Source of the DNA: Spirosoma rhododendri
GTDB taxonomy: Bacteria > Bacteroidota > Bacteroidia > Cytophagales > Spirosomataceae
Reading direction: 5' to 3'
DNA: 64,000 nucleotides
Assembly: GCF_012849055.1 (NCBI RefSeq)
Contig: NZ_CP051677.1
Coordinates: 1,874,501 to 1,938,500, forward strand
The notes beneath the pieces are model-generated. The model was not told the DNA's origin, ran no database searches, and saw only the letters and a program-made list of their open reading frames with translations. Below are positions 44,093-54,847 of this stretch, in pieces (positions within the stretch are counted from its first letter, which is position 1; each line of letters opens with the position of its first letter). Made by a program: the position numbers and the translations under genes.

Positions 44093-47000
44093 CTACTCGA
44101 TCAGCATTGCCTTACCGCTGACGACATCGTTTTCAACCGTTTTGAACTTCACGTCGCGCTTCACCGACCCATCGGCATACTGCACGCTGACGCGGGCGTT
44201 CCGGTCGACTTTCATCACGCGGGTGGGTACCTGCGGAGGCATTGGTGGAGCACCAGCTCCCATTGCGTTGTTCTCCGCCATCCGCCGGGCATATTCTTCG
44301 GGGCCCGTCGCGAGGTGATCGTCTTCGAAATCCTCCTGATTTGTGTGTAGTTCTGGCTGCGGTGCCGGACGCTGATTGGTCGGCGCCTGCCGAATTTCTT
44401 CGTGGATCTCGGCTTCCTGCTGCGCCGGAATATCGGCTTTGGTCAGGAAGCTGATCGTATCGAAGTTAACCTTGTTCAGGAAGCGTTTGAACAGCTCGAC
44501 CGACTCAAACTTGTAAACCAGCAGGGGGTCTTTCTGCTCGAATACGGCGTTTTGTACCGACTGCTTCAAGTCATCCATTTCGCGCAGGTGCTCTTTCCAT
44601 TCCTGGTCGATCACCGACAGCGTCACGGCTTTTTCCATCTCCATCACCAGATCGCGTCCGCCACCCTCGACGGCTTTGCGCAGATCGGCCACGATTTGTA
44701 ACTCGTGCATGCCGTCTGTAAAGGGCACCACGATATTGCGGATCATGTGTCCCTGCTCGTCCAGTACCTGCGTCAGTACGGGCAGCGCTTTGTCGGCAAT
44801 GGCCTGGTTTTTCTCCGCATACTGCGCTTCAGCCTGGTTGTATAGATGGCGGACGACGTCCGGCTTTTTCATCCGGTTAAACTCGCTTTCGGTCAGTTGC
44901 GACTCCAGCCCTAGCGTCGTCAGCAGTTGCAGGTTGATTTCGTCGATGTTGCCTTCGGCGTTAATGACGGTTTCTTCCACCACGTCATACATCGTATTGG
45001 CGATGTCGAGCGGCAGGCGATCGCCGAACAGCGCGTTTCGCCTACGTTTGTAGATCGCTTCACGCTGGTAGTTCATCACGTCGTCGTATTCCAGCAGCCG
45101 CTTCCGAATGCCGAAGTTGTTTTCTTCGACTTTCTTCTGCGCCCGTTCGATTGATTTAGTAATCATCGAGTGCTGAATGACCTCGCCTTCTTCCAGACCC
45201 ATCCGGTCCATAACTTTCGCAATCCGGTCGGAACCGAACAAACGCATCAGGCTATCTTCCAACGAGACAAAGAACTGCGACGTACCGGGGTCACCCTGAC
45301 GACCAGCCCGACCACGCAACTGCCGGTCGACCCGGCGCGACTCGTGCCGCTCGGTGCCGATGATCGCCAGACCACCCGCTGCTTTCGATTCGGGAGTCAG
45401 CTTGATGTCGGTACCACGGCCAGCCATGTTTGTCGCGATCGTTACCGTTCCCGGCTGACCCGCCGACGAAACGATCTCGGCTTCGCGCTGGTGGTACTTG
45501 GCGTTGAGTACCTGGTGTTGCACCTTACGAAGGGTCAGCAGTCGGCTCAGCAGTTCGGAGTTCTCGACTGACGTTGTACCGACCAGTACCGGACGGCCTT
45601 TTTCGACCAGGGTGGTTATCTCGTCGACAACGGCGTTGTACTTCTCGCGCACCGAGCGGTACACTTTGTCCTCTTCATCCTGGCGGCTGATCGAGCGATT
45701 GGTCGGGATAACAACCACGTCCATCTTGTAAATCTGCCAGAACTCCGATGCTTCCGTCTCAGCCGTACCGGTCATACCCGCACGCTTGTGGTACATCCGG
45801 AAATAGTTCTGGAGCGTTACCGTCGCGTAGGTCTGCGTTGCGTCTTCAACCTTAACGTTTTCTTTGGCTTCAACGGCCTGGTGCAGCCCGTCTGACCACC
45901 GGCGACCTTCCATGATCCGGCCCGTTTGCTCATCGACGATTTTTACCTTACCGTCCATGATGACGTATTCGGTATCACGTTCAAACAAACAATACGCTTT
46001 CAGAAGCTGGTTGACCGTGTTGATACGCTGCGTTTTAACGGCGTAATCGCGCACTACCCCTTCTTTGTGCAGAATTTTCTCCGGCTCGGTAAGTTCACCA
46101 CTCTTGTCGATGACGTTCAGGTCAATCGACAGGTCGGGCAGAATAAAGAAGTTCGGATCTTCACCCGAGCCCGTGATGTAGTCAATTCCTTTCTCGGTCA
46201 GATCGATGCTGTTGTTCCGCTCGTCGATCGTGAAGTACAGGGGTGCATCAGCTTCGGGCATCAACTTTTGGTTCTCGGCCAGATAGATCGACTCCGTTTT
46301 TTGTAATAGGGCCTTGTTACCCGTTTCGCTGAGGTATTTAATCAGCGGCTTGTGCTTGGGCAGACCCCGGTAGGCCCGGAACAGCGACAAGCCGCCTTCT
46401 TTTTCATCACCAGCCGCAATCTTTTTCTTGGCGTCGTTGAGGTAATCGTACACCAGTTTGCGCTGTGCTTCCACTACCCGAGCCACGCGCGGCTTCAGTT
46501 CGATATAATCCTGCTCATCGCCACGTGGCACCGGGCCACTGATGATAAGGGGGGTCCGGGCATCGTCGATCAGTACCGAGTCGACCTCATCGACCATGGC
46601 GTAATGGTGCTTGCGCTGCACCAATTCGCCCGTTTCGCGAGCCATGTTGTCGCGCAGATAGTCGAAACCGAATTCGTTGTTGGTACCGTAGGTAATGTCG
46701 GCGAGGTAAGCCTGCTTCCGCTGGGGTGAGTTGGGCTGGTGCTTGTCGATACAGTCGACGCGCATGCCGTGAAACTCGAACAGCGGAGCCATCCACTCCG
46801 AGTCACGTTTAGCGAGATAATCGTTGACCGTCACGATATGGACGCCACGCCCGGCCAGACCGTTCAGAAACGCCGGAAACGTAGCGACCAGCGTTTTACC
46901 CTCACCTGTTGCCATCTCGGCAATTTTGCCCTGGTGCAGCACGACGCCACCGATGATCTGTACGTCGTAGTGAACCATGTCCCATTTGATGGGCGTACCG

Positions 47001-47482
47001 GCAGCATCCCACTGATTGGCCCAGTGTGCCAGCCCACCGTCGATCACGACGTTTTTCTTGCGGGTAGCAATCTCCCGGTCGAAGTCGTTGGCCGTCACGG
47101 TCAGCTGCTCATTGGTTGAGTAACGCCGGGCGGTTTCCTTCACCACCGCGAATGCGCGAGGCAGAATGTCGAGCAATACCCGTTCGAGTTCAGTGTTCCG
47201 ATCCGCTTCGAGTTTGTCGATCTGGTTGAACAGCCGCTCCTTCTCATTGACGTCAACGTCGGGATGGGATGCCTGTTCGTTCAGGTCAGCGAGCTGGTTA
47301 TCGATGCCCGCCAATTCGTCGGCAATCTGCGCTTTCAGCTCAGCTGATGCCTGGCGCAGTTCGTCGTTGGAAATGTCTTTCAGCCGGACAAATTCGGCGT
47401 TGACCTTCTCGACGTAAGGAAGTAGTTCTTTGATGTCCCGCTGCGACTTGGTACCAAAGAATTTAGCGATCAGGTTGATCAT
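44093..47482 (-). CDS. secA: Preprotein translocase ATPase SecA
   Basis: Motor of the Sec translocon, 1129 aa against about 900 in E. coli. Walker [13 protein letters not shown]-like motif [20 protein letters not shown]; helicase motif [15 protein letters not shown]. The extra length comes from an N-terminal coiled insert (about 40-115) and other Bacteroidota insertions. The C-terminal CxCx8CH zinc motif for SecB is absent; instead it ends with a basic beta segment ([20 protein letters not shown]). It is transcribed alone, with its own terminator. Confidence 0.98.
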   Translation of the reverse strand: MINLIAKFFGTKSQRDIKELLPYVEKVNAEFVRLKDISNDELRQASAELKAQIADELAGIDNQLADLNEQASHPDVDVNEKERLFNQIDKLEADRNTELERVLLDILPRAFAVVKETARRYSTNEQLTVTANDFDREIATRKKNVVIDGGLAHWANQWDAAGTPIKWDMVHYDVQIIGGVVLHQGKIAEMATGEGKTLVATFPAFLNGLAGRGVHIVTVNDYLAKRDSEWMAPLFEFHGMRVDCIDKHQPNSPQRKQAYLADITYGTNNEFGFDYLRDNMARETGELVQRKHHYAMVDEVDSVLIDDARTPLIISGPVPRGDEQDYIELKPRVARVVEAQRKLVYDYLNDAKKKIAAGDEKEGGLSLFRAYRGLPKHKPLIKYLSETGNKALLQKTESIYLAENQKLMPEADAPLYFTIDERNNSIDLTEKGIDYITGSGEDPNFFILPDLSIDLNVIDKSGELTEPEKILHKEGVVRDYAVKTQRINTVNQLLKAYCLFERDTEYVIMDGKVKIVDEQTGRIMEGRRWSDGLHQAVEAKENVKVEDATQTYATVTLQNYFRMYHKRAGMTGTAETEASEFWQIYKMDVVVIPTNRSISRQDEEDKVYRSVREKYNAVVDEITTLVEKGRPVLVGTTSVENSELLSRLLTLRKVQHQVLNAKYHQREAEIVSSAGQPGTVTIATNMAGRGTDIKLTPESKAAGGLAIIGTERHESRRVDRQLRGRAGRQGDPGTSQFFVSLEDSLMRLFGSDRIAKVMDRMGLEEGEVIQHSMITKSIERAQKKVEENNFGIRKRLLEYDDVMNYQREAIYKRRRNALFGDRLPLDIANTMYDVVEETVINAEGNIDEINLQLLTTLGLESQLTESEFNRMKKPDVVRHLYNQAEAQYAEKNQAIADKALPVLTQVLDEQGHMIRNIVVPFTDGMHELQIVADLRKAVEGGGRDLVMEMEKAVTLSVIDQEWKEHLREMDDLKQSVQNAVFEQKDPLLVYKFESVELFKRFLNKVNFDTISFLTKADIPAQQEAEIHEEIRQAPTNQRPAPQPELHTNQEDFEDDHLATGPEEYARRMAENNAMGAGAPPMPPQVPTRVMKVDRNARVSVQYADGSVKRDVKFKTVENDVVSGKAMLIE

Positions 47483-47601
47483 TTAATTTGAGTCGTTAGT
47501 CAAAAAGTCAGTTGTCGGCACGGCATAACCGCACACATTATAACGTTCAGAACGGCAAAAAAGAGTTCCTGACCGTGTCTGATAGTCAATTAATTTTGGC
47601 A

Positions 47602-47609
47602 CAAAAGTA
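47602..47609 (-). promoter_or_regulatory. Putative -7 box of secA
   Basis: TACTTTTG on the minus strand, 120 nt before the secA ATG. A TTTG lies 22 nt upstream, near the expected -33 position, so both elements of the Bacteroidota promoter are visible. Confidence 0.6.
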
Positions 47610-47694
47610 GTGGATAAAGCCCGTACTACCGCAAAACCACGGGTTGCACCGGCATACCTTATCCACGGGCTAGCACGTTTCGGGTGTAATCCAT

Positions 47695-47702
47695 TACTTT
47701 TG
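47695..47702 (+). promoter_or_regulatory. Putative -7 box of the exopolysaccharide operon
   Basis: TACTTTTG matches TAnnTTTG, 33 nt before the ATG at 47735. It is divergent from the secA promoter. Confidence 0.55.
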
Positions 47703-47734
47703 TAAATCAATTTTAGGCCCAAGGGCCACCATTC

Positions 47735-50140
47735 ATGTTTACTACCGACAAATTGTCATTCTTTACACTTTTTGTCCAGTATCTGCGTGTTGCGACTACC
47801 TGTTTCGTGCTTGTTGCGGTTACGGACGTATACGCACAACAGAAAACGCCATCACGCGTCGATCAACTAAGTGACGAACAGGTTGCTGAGTTCTATCGGC
47901 GGGCGCAATCGAGTGGACTTAATGAGTTTCAGATTGAGCAGGCGGCCATGTCGCAGGGCTACACGCTCGACGACATTGCCAAGATGCGCAAGCGAATAAA
48001 CACCATCCGTTCACAGGGAAGTCGCCCCACCAGTCAGACGGGTATTACTGGCAATACGCAGTCGGGAACTACTACCGGTCGGACATTACCCGGCGATCTG
48101 TCGCAGCGCTACGATTCGCTGGACACAAACCGTCAGCGCGATACCACGAAGCGATTGAAGGTGTTCGGGGCATCGCTTTTCGAGAATGCCAGCCTTTCGT
48201 TCGAGCCAAACCTCCGTATTGCCACTCCCCGGAATTACGTTGTTGGCCCCGACGATGAAATCAGTATCGACATTGCCGGTGCTGCATCTGATAATTTTCA
48301 GTTAAAAGTATCACCCGAGGGAACCGTTAAAGTACCGAACATTACCCCAATTTACGTTGCTGGACTGAGCATTGAGCAGGCTGAGCAACGAATCATTGCC
48401 CGGCTGCGGAAAGCAGGGTATCAGGGGTTGGGTGTACCGGGTAGCGGAACTACCGCCAACGTCGCTCTGACCAATATTCGTAGTATCCGCGTGACTATTG
48501 TAGGCGAAGTCGTTCGACCGGGTACCTATACGATCTCTTCACTGGGATCGGCGTTTAACGCGCTGTACCTTGCGGGTGGACCGAATCCTGAAACAGGCTC
48601 CTTCCGTAAGATAAACGTCATCCGTGGTAATCGGGTGGTACGTACGATCGACCTCTACGATTTTATCCTGCGCGCCGATCAGCGCGATAACGTTCGGTTG
48701 CAGGATCAGGACGTGATCCGGGTAGCTGATTATGATACCCACGTCACGATGACGGGTGAAGTCCGGCGTCCGGCTATTTTCGAGGTGCTGCCCGGCGAGA
48801 CGCTGAAAACTGTACTTGGCTTCGCAGGTGGCTTTTCCGATGAAGCCTATCGGGCGTCGATCACGTTGCGTCGGAACACGTCGCGCGAACGGCGGATCAC
48901 CACTATTTCTGAAGAAGAGATTGGGCAGTTCGTTCCAAAACCCGGTGATCGGTACATCGTCGGGCGGATTCTTAACCGTTACGAAAACCGGGTTCAGATT
49001 GCCGGTGCTGTCATGCGTCCGGGCGATTATGCTCTCGAACCCGGCCTGGAAACGGTTAAGCAACTCATCCGTCGGGCCGATGGTCTTCAGAAAGATGCGT
49101 TTATGAATCGCGCCATTATCATCCGCGAACGGCCGGATATGGACGTCGAAAGTATTTCGTTTGATCTGGGTAAGCTGATGCGCGGTGAAGAAAACGATGT
49201 GCCTCTGCTCCGGCAGGATAGCATCACTATCCTGTCGATCCGTGACCTGCGCGAGCGGTATTACGTTACTATAGAAGGGGCAATCAACAAGCCGGATACG
49301 ATCGATTTTATCAATAATATGGGCATAGGTGATCTGATCGCCCAGGCTGGCGGCTTTCAGGAAGGAGCCAAACCTAATCTGATCGAAGTGGCCCGGCGCA
49401 TCCGCAGCGATTCGGCGGGTATCCGAACGACCAATCTGGAAAAGTACCAGTTTGCCATTGACCCGAATTTGCGGATTGTGCCGGGTAGTCCTGCTTACGG
49501 CTTCAAGTTGGAACCCTTCGATATTGTCTACGTCAGAACGTCGGCTAACTATGAAGCACAGCGACAGGTCAATGTCTATGGAGAAATTATGCAGCCAGGT
49601 AATTACGCCATCGTTACCCGGCGCGAGCGCATCTCCGACCTGATTCGGCGGGCGGGTGGTCTCAGACCCGAAGCCTATCTGTCGGGAGCGCAGTATATTC
49701 GTAAGGGCGAGATCATCGGCAACGACCTGCAAACGATTCTGAACGACAGTACGGCCGAGAGTAACTTGCTGCTCAAAGGCGGAGATACATTGTATATTCC
49801 CCGCCGTTCGGAAACTGTCGACATACAGGGAGCTGTATTAAATCCATCGGTGACCAGTTACAAAAGCAGTTACGACTTCAACGACTACATCAGCGAAGCG
49901 GGTGGAATCACCGACAATGCCCGTGGCGGCAAAGCCTATGTTATCTATCCGAATGGCCGAAAAGATCGCACGCATCATTTTCTCTTCTTCCGCTCCCGAC
50001 CAAGAGTAGAGCCGGGTTCAACCGTTATCGTACCGTTTAAGCCATTGGACCAGAACCGACTAAGTCCGGCTGAACGAATAGGTATACTCTCGCTGCTGAC
50101 GACCGTTTCTATCGCTCTGGCCAATCTGTTACTCCGATAA
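47735..50140 (+). CDS. Polysaccharide export protein, Wza-like with multiple SLBB domains
   Basis: 801 aa. A signal-like N-terminus precedes a helical region (LSDEQVAEFYRRAQSSGLNEFQIEQAAMSQGYT), a Thr/Gly linker, then the Poly_export domain (YVVGPDDEISIDIAGAASDNFQLKVSPEGTVKVPNI) and about six SLBB domains (VTIVGEVVRPGTYTI, VQIAGAVMRPGDYAL, VNVYGEIMQPGNYAI, VDIQGAVLNPSVTSY). A single C-terminal membrane helix (IGILSLLTTVSIALANLLL) is present. This is the outer-membrane exit channel for exopolysaccharide; the extra SLBB repeats are typical of Bacteroidota. Confidence 0.94.
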   Translation: MFTTDKLSFFTLFVQYLRVATTCFVLVAVTDVYAQQKTPSRVDQLSDEQVAEFYRRAQSSGLNEFQIEQAAMSQGYTLDDIAKMRKRINTIRSQGSRPTSQTGITGNTQSGTTTGRTLPGDLSQRYDSLDTNRQRDTTKRLKVFGASLFENASLSFEPNLRIATPRNYVVGPDDEISIDIAGAASDNFQLKVSPEGTVKVPNITPIYVAGLSIEQAEQRIIARLRKAGYQGLGVPGSGTTANVALTNIRSIRVTIVGEVVRPGTYTISSLGSAFNALYLAGGPNPETGSFRKINVIRGNRVVRTIDLYDFILRADQRDNVRLQDQDVIRVADYDTHVTMTGEVRRPAIFEVLPGETLKTVLGFAGGFSDEAYRASITLRRNTSRERRITTISEEEIGQFVPKPGDRYIVGRILNRYENRVQIAGAVMRPGDYALEPGLETVKQLIRRADGLQKDAFMNRAIIIRERPDMDVESISFDLGKLMRGEENDVPLLRQDSITILSIRDLRERYYVTIEGAINKPDTIDFINNMGIGDLIAQAGGFQEGAKPNLIEVARRIRSDSAGIRTTNLEKYQFAIDPNLRIVPGSPAYGFKLEPFDIVYVRTSANYEAQRQVNVYGEIMQPGNYAIVTRRERISDLIRRAGGLRPEAYLSGAQYIRKGEIIGNDLQTILNDSTAESNLLLKGGDTLYIPRRSETVDIQGAVLNPSVTSYKSSYDFNDYISEAGGITDNARGGKAYVIYPNGRKDRTHHFLFFRSRPRVEPGSTVIVPFKPLDQNRLSPAERIGILSLLTTVSIALANLLLR

Positions 50141-50154
50141 AAGACTAACCTATT

Positions 50155-51228
50155 ATGTCTGTAACAGAAAATTATCAGCGCAAAGACGAAGACGCGATTG
50201 AGGTCAGCGTAGCGGACATCATCGGGTTTTTTCGGGACAACCGGCGACGCATTCTTGTGGGTGCACTGATCGGGTTATTTCTCGGTGCTCTCTACGCCTT
50301 CTCCAAACCGAACGTTTACACTGCGCAGGTTTCCGTGATGCCGGAGATACAGGCGAAGGGATCCGGTAGTCTGGGTGGTTTGGGTTCATTAGCAGGACTT
50401 GCGGGAATCAACATTGATAACCTGAGCGGTCAGGATGCCATCCGGCCTGATCTGTATCCTAATGTGCTGCAAAGTATTCCGTTTGCGCTGTATCTTCTAA
50501 AGCAGCCCGTTTCTTCGGCTAAGCTGAAGAAGCAACTCCCCCTGTCGGCTTATATGGACGAAACGGGTAAAAGCTGGCTTGGCACGTTGTTCGCGACCGA
50601 TAAGGCTGATGAACAGTCGGTGAAGCTGCCGGTGAACCCGCAGCTCATCGAACTGACAAAGGAGCAGAACGACAATATAAAAGGAGTTTTGGCGACCGTG
50701 ACCGGGACTTACGACAAAAAGACGGGTATTCTGACAATATCGGCTACTGAGCCTGAAGCCGTTATTGCTGCAACGACGGCACAGAACTCCCTGAATTACC
50801 TTACCAATTACATCACAACCTACCGCACGGAGAAGTCACGGCGCCAAGTGGAGTTTCTGCGTCGGCAAACTGCTGAGGCAAAAAGTCGATACCAGGCTGC
50901 AGAGTATGCATTGTCGAACTACCGCGACAGCAACAGGGCTATTTACCTCAACACAGCCAAGCTGGAGGAACAGCGCCTACAGGCTGATTACCTGCTGACG
51001 CAATCGGTATACAATGAACTATCAAAGCAACTGGAACAGGCTAAGATCAAGGTTCAGGAAGAAACCCCGGTTTTCAAAACGCTGGAGCCTGCTTCTGTGC
51101 CTCTGCAGAAAAGTGGCCCGAAGCGAACAATCATCATGATTGTAAGCGCGGTGATTGGTGCTGTATTAGTTGCAGGAATACAACTCGTCCGGGCATTCTT
51201 GAGTAGAAATTCAGCCCTTAGATCATGA
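50155..51228 (+). CDS. Wzz-like polysaccharide chain-length determinant
   Basis: 357 aa, inner-membrane protein with helices at both ends (ILVGALIGLFLGALYAF; IIMIVSAVIGAVLVAGIQLV) and a periplasmic coiled region between (RQVEFLRRQTAEAKSRYQAAEYALSNY). It lacks the cytosolic tyrosine kinase domain of Wzc. It sets chain length with the Wza-like channel encoded 15 bp upstream. It overlaps the gmd gene by 4 bp (ATGA), so the two are coupled. Confidence 0.92.
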   Translation: MSVTENYQRKDEDAIEVSVADIIGFFRDNRRRILVGALIGLFLGALYAFSKPNVYTAQVSVMPEIQAKGSGSLGGLGSLAGLAGINIDNLSGQDAIRPDLYPNVLQSIPFALYLLKQPVSSAKLKKQLPLSAYMDETGKSWLGTLFATDKADEQSVKLPVNPQLIELTKEQNDNIKGVLATVTGTYDKKTGILTISATEPEAVIAATTAQNSLNYLTNYITTYRTEKSRRQVEFLRRQTAEAKSRYQAAEYALSNYRDSNRAIYLNTAKLEEQRLQADYLLTQSVYNELSKQLEQAKIKVQEETPVFKTLEPASVPLQKSGPKRTIIMIVSAVIGAVLVAGIQLVRAFLSRNSALRS

Positions 51229-52211
51229 AAAGAGCGCTAATCTGTGGCGTATCAGGACAGGACGGTGCATATCTGGCCAAGCTGTTGCTGGAAAAAGGCT
51301 ACGAGGTGTATGGAGGATCGCGCGATGCACAGATGTCGTCGTTTACTAATCTAAAGCGGCTCGGTATCGATAAGCAGGTCAAATTACTGTCGATCAGCAT
51401 CAATGATTTTCGCTCTGTTCTACAGACTATTTTAAAGGTAAGACCCGACGAACTGTATAATCTGGCCGGGCAAAGTTCGGTCAGTCTCTCATTCGAGCAG
51501 CCCGTCGAAACGTTGGAAAGCATTAGTGTCGGAACGCTGAACCTGCTTGAAGCGATCCGGTTCAGCAACCTGCCCATCCGGTTTTACAATGCTGGTTCCA
51601 GCGAATGCTTTGGCGACACGGGCAGTATGGCGGCCGACGAAATGACGCCTTTCCGACCACGTAGTCCGTACGGAGTCGCCAAAGCGGCTGCGTTCTGGCA
51701 GGTGGCCAACTACAGGGAAGCTTACCGATTACACGCAAGTACGGGCATTTTGTTCAATCACGAGTCGCCACTGCGTCCGGAGCGATTCGTGACACAGAAG
51801 ATCGTTGCTGCCGCGTGCCGAATTGCTAAAGGTAGCCCTGAAAAGCTGGTGCTGGGTAATATCGACATCGCCCGCGACTGGGGCTGGGCACCCGACTACG
51901 TTATGGCAATGTGGTTGATGTTGCAGCAGGAGCAGGCCGACGATTACGTAATTGCAACCGGAGAGACCAACAAACTGCGTGATTTTATTCAGGTTGTGTT
52001 TGATAGCGTCGGTCTAAACTGGAAAGAACACGTCTATTCGGATCAGTCATTGTTTCGACCAACTGACATTATCGAAGGACACGCCGATTCGGCCAAAGCG
52101 CGGCTTCACTTGGGCTGGAGGGCAAGCCATAACATGGAAGATGTGGTCCGGATGATGGTTCAGGAAAAAGTAAAAGCGCTGAAGGAGCAGTCCGTAAAGG
52201 TTATCCTCTGA
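51225..52211 (+). CDS. gmd: GDP-mannose 4,6-dehydratase
   Basis: Short-chain dehydrogenase family, 328 aa against about 370 in E. coli. NADP motif GVSGQDGAYLAKLLL, catalytic SSECFG, and YGVAK (YxxxK) with NHESPLRPERFVTQKI and the GNIDIARDWGWAPDYV segment that defines GMD rather than other epimerases. It makes GDP-4-keto-6-deoxymannose, precursor of fucose, rhamnose or perosamine donors for the exopolysaccharide. No partner reductase (fcl/rmd) gene follows in the window. Confidence 0.94.
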   Translation: MKRALICGVSGQDGAYLAKLLLEKGYEVYGGSRDAQMSSFTNLKRLGIDKQVKLLSISINDFRSVLQTILKVRPDELYNLAGQSSVSLSFEQPVETLESISVGTLNLLEAIRFSNLPIRFYNAGSSECFGDTGSMAADEMTPFRPRSPYGVAKAAAFWQVANYREAYRLHASTGILFNHESPLRPERFVTQKIVAAACRIAKGSPEKLVLGNIDIARDWGWAPDYVMAMWLMLQQEQADDYVIATGETNKLRDFIQVVFDSVGLNWKEHVYSDQSLFRPTDIIEGHADSAKARLHLGWRASHNMEDVVRMMVQEKVKALKEQSVKVIL

Positions 52212-52563
52212 TTGGTACTACTATCTTCCGTGACGATGTTGATTGAAATGGGCCAATATGATAAACAAGTTGGCTTTGAAATGAAACAAGCGTAAATGAT
52301 CGTACTATGTTCGAACGTGTTGCTAACGCCATTCTTCATTGCCAAGATAGGCCTGCGTTACCTACACACTCTGTTAAGCAGCGTATCATCCATCATTATC
52401 GGCAAAAAGACGGATACGACGTACTGGCTGAAACGGGTATCTTGCCTTCTGCCTGTAGCCTGCCATGTCGAAAAATAACTGTCTGTTAGTGGAGATCAGG
52501 CCAGAGCAGTAAAACCATTGTACTTCAGTCGACGGTGATCGGCTATACCAACATTCTATCGAT
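52212..52563 (+). other. Intergenic region between gmd and wzx
   Basis: 352 bp. Contains only two overlapping 60-codon frames without family resemblance. No terminator-like stem was found. The wzx-like gene start lies at its end. Confidence 0.5.
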
Positions 52564-53892
52564 TTGATCAATTCAGTATTTATAAAAAACGCAACTTGGA
52601 GCTTGGTTATCCGCATAGCCAGTGTTGGGTTGAGCTTACTGTCGGTTTCCATTTCGCTTTCCTACCTGGGAAACCGGTCATACGGCATCTGGGTAACGCT
52701 GAGTTCTCTGCTGGTATGGGTAAATTTCTTTGATTTTGGTCTGGCCAATAGCCTGCAAAGTCAGCTTGCTCAGGCCATTGCTACCGACAAAATTGAATAT
52801 GCACGTTCCCTTATCAGCACCAGCTACGCGATCATGCTCCGCTACGTGGTGCCTGTGCTCTCGCTCATCGTGGTGGGCATATCGCTGAGTTTAAACTGGC
52901 CGACGCTACTTCATACGGGTGGGGTTGCCGATCCGTCGCTAGCCTGGGCCATTGCTTTACTCGGCGTCTTCACCACGCTGCAACTGACCCTCAAATCAGT
53001 TTCTGCTCTGTTGTTTGCCTACCAGAAAACCCGTTTCAACGAACTGATCAACTTTATTATTCAGGCGCTGATGGTCTTGCTGGTGGCGGCCCTTCGGTTT
53101 CTGCCATCCCGGTTCATTGATCCTTTCCTGGCCGTTGTGCTGATCAATGCCCTTATTCCGGTGCTGGTATGGTGCCTTGTCAGCTTTTACGTATACAAGC
53201 GGATGTATCCTGCCCTCAGCCCATCCGTTCAGTCTGTTCAATGGGATCAGACCCGAACACTGCTACACACCGGATTCCATTTTACTATTCTGCAGCTGTA
53301 CGGCATTGCCTTGTTTTTCACGGATAATATCCTGATTGCTTACCTTTTCGGGGCTGGCTCGGTAACGGAATACAGCATTATTATGAAGTATTTCTCGGTG
53401 CTGACGCTGTTCTTCGGTATGATACTCATGCCGTACTGGTCGGCGGTGGCTACTACCTACGCCCAAAACGACAGTAAAGGCACTATTAACCTGATGCGTA
53501 CGGTTACGGGGGTTTTTCTATTGATGATGGTGGGAGGAGGAATCCAGTTTTTGCTCAAAGACTATGTGATTAAGCTCTGGACGGGCTTAACAGTAGCCAA
53601 CTACTTTTATCTGGCCCTCTGGATACTGATTGCTACGTTACTGGCTATGTTTAACAATATTTACACTATTTTTTTAAACAGTGCCGGTAAATTACGCTTG
53701 CAGGTGCTTGTGGCCATAGCCGTTATCATCCTGAATCCGGTGCTCTCAATACTGGCCGTGAAAGTGTTTCAGTTCAAGATAGAAGCGATTCCCATTGTCA
53801 ACATACTGTGCCTGTTGTTATACGGCTCCGTGGCAATTATACAAGTGGTCAAGCTGTTGCAAAATAGGGCAACCGGTATCTGGAATAAGTAA
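52564..53892 (+). CDS. Polysaccharide flippase (Wzx-like, MATE/MVF type)
   Basis: 442 aa, about twelve membrane helices, in the polysaccharide-biosynthesis flippase family (ATWSLVIRIASVGLSLLSVSISLSYLGNRSYGIW, AYQKTRFNELINFIIQAL, YGIALFFTDNILIAYLFGAGSVTEYSIIMKYF). It moves lipid-linked repeat units across the inner membrane. The start is TTG at 52564 (INSVFIKNATWSLVIR), which matches the usual beginning of such proteins; no ATG is available before the first helix. Confidence 0.92.
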   Translation: MINSVFIKNATWSLVIRIASVGLSLLSVSISLSYLGNRSYGIWVTLSSLLVWVNFFDFGLANSLQSQLAQAIATDKIEYARSLISTSYAIMLRYVVPVLSLIVVGISLSLNWPTLLHTGGVADPSLAWAIALLGVFTTLQLTLKSVSALLFAYQKTRFNELINFIIQALMVLLVAALRFLPSRFIDPFLAVVLINALIPVLVWCLVSFYVYKRMYPALSPSVQSVQWDQTRTLLHTGFHFTILQLYGIALFFTDNILIAYLFGAGSVTEYSIIMKYFSVLTLFFGMILMPYWSAVATTYAQNDSKGTINLMRTVTGVFLLMMVGGGIQFLLKDYVIKLWTGLTVANYFYLALWILIATLLAMFNNIYTIFLNSAGKLRLQVLVAIAVIILNPVLSILAVKVFQFKIEAIPIVNILCLLLYGSVAIIQVVKLLQNRATGIWNK

Positions 53893-53903
53893 AAGAACGG
53901 ACT

Positions 53904-54710
53904 ATGCAAAAAAAAGCGTCTTTTCGAATTTTCGTCATTCATCACTGTCCGTTGAATGATGCCTATTACCAGGCATCCATGCTGGATTACCTCACGTTCA
54001 TCAACGTAAGTCCAAATCCTATTTCGGTAAACGAACGGTACAAAACTCTCAGACTAACTGAGTTTCGGAACTTCAAACCACTAGGCAAATGGTACACCGA
54101 ATCGGAGGTGATGTACAACCTGTACTATAATCAGGAGTTGTACAGCGACGTCGATTACATTGGTTTTATTCAGTACGACATGGACTCCTCCGGTATCGAT
54201 GTGCAGACCATTCAGAAATTACTACAACAGGAGGATCGCGACCTGATTCTTTTTCAGCCATTCACGTTCAGGCAGGATTACAATCAGAAGATACTAATGG
54301 ACCCAGAAAGACCGAATACATTACAGGGAGAAGGATTGAACTGTTACGAAACTATTTTTGCCGACTACAACGCGTACTACAAGGAAAATTACCAGACGCA
54401 AAACTTTAACGAGCAGGTGATTGGATTATGTTCGGCGTTTCTGATCCGGACAAGTTTGTTTAACGAGATGATGGAGTTTGCTGTCTCAATCGTTGAAAGC
54501 GGAAAACTAGACCGGTTCGACACCAATCATCAGTACCGAATTCAGGGTGGTTTACTGGAGCGGTACTATGCCGCGTGGCTATTGTTGAAGAAAAAACAGT
54601 TCAATACGATATCCTTGCCGCACAGTTTTGACGGGAGCCACGCTCAGATGAGTTTTTACGAGCGCTTTCGGTTGTTTATTTCCAAAAAGGTTAATGCTTT
54701 CCGGAAGTAA
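53904..54710 (+). CDS. Glycosyltransferase-like protein of unknown type
   Basis: 268 aa, no membrane segment. Segments YIGFIQYDMDSSGI and LERYYAAWLLLKKKQ recall DUF4422-like glycosyltransferases (GT-A-like, with a conserved QYD), but the match is weak. It starts 12 bp after the flippase stop, so it is probably in the same operon. Likely modifies the exopolysaccharide repeat unit; no donor or acceptor can be named. Confidence 0.7.
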   Translation: MQKKASFRIFVIHHCPLNDAYYQASMLDYLTFINVSPNPISVNERYKTLRLTEFRNFKPLGKWYTESEVMYNLYYNQELYSDVDYIGFIQYDMDSSGIDVQTIQKLLQQEDRDLILFQPFTFRQDYNQKILMDPERPNTLQGEGLNCYETIFADYNAYYKENYQTQNFNEQVIGLCSAFLIRTSLFNEMMEFAVSIVESGKLDRFDTNHQYRIQGGLLERYYAAWLLLKKKQFNTISLPHSFDGSHAQMSFYERFRLFISKKVNAFRK

Positions 54711-54847
54711 AGAACGTAATGGGCAAGCTCATTCCTGCCGGTTGCTTATCGTGTAATTGTGCGTCGGGTCTGTCTGATGATGTTGAAAATTGACAAGAGT
54801 TATGCGAGTAGGTAGATATCTGATATTACTACAATATTCATAAATCA

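Noticed and set aside
52296..52489. Two overlapping 60-codon frames between gmd and wzx
   Set aside because: No domain, signal peptide or family resemblance; they overlap each other and look like chance frames.
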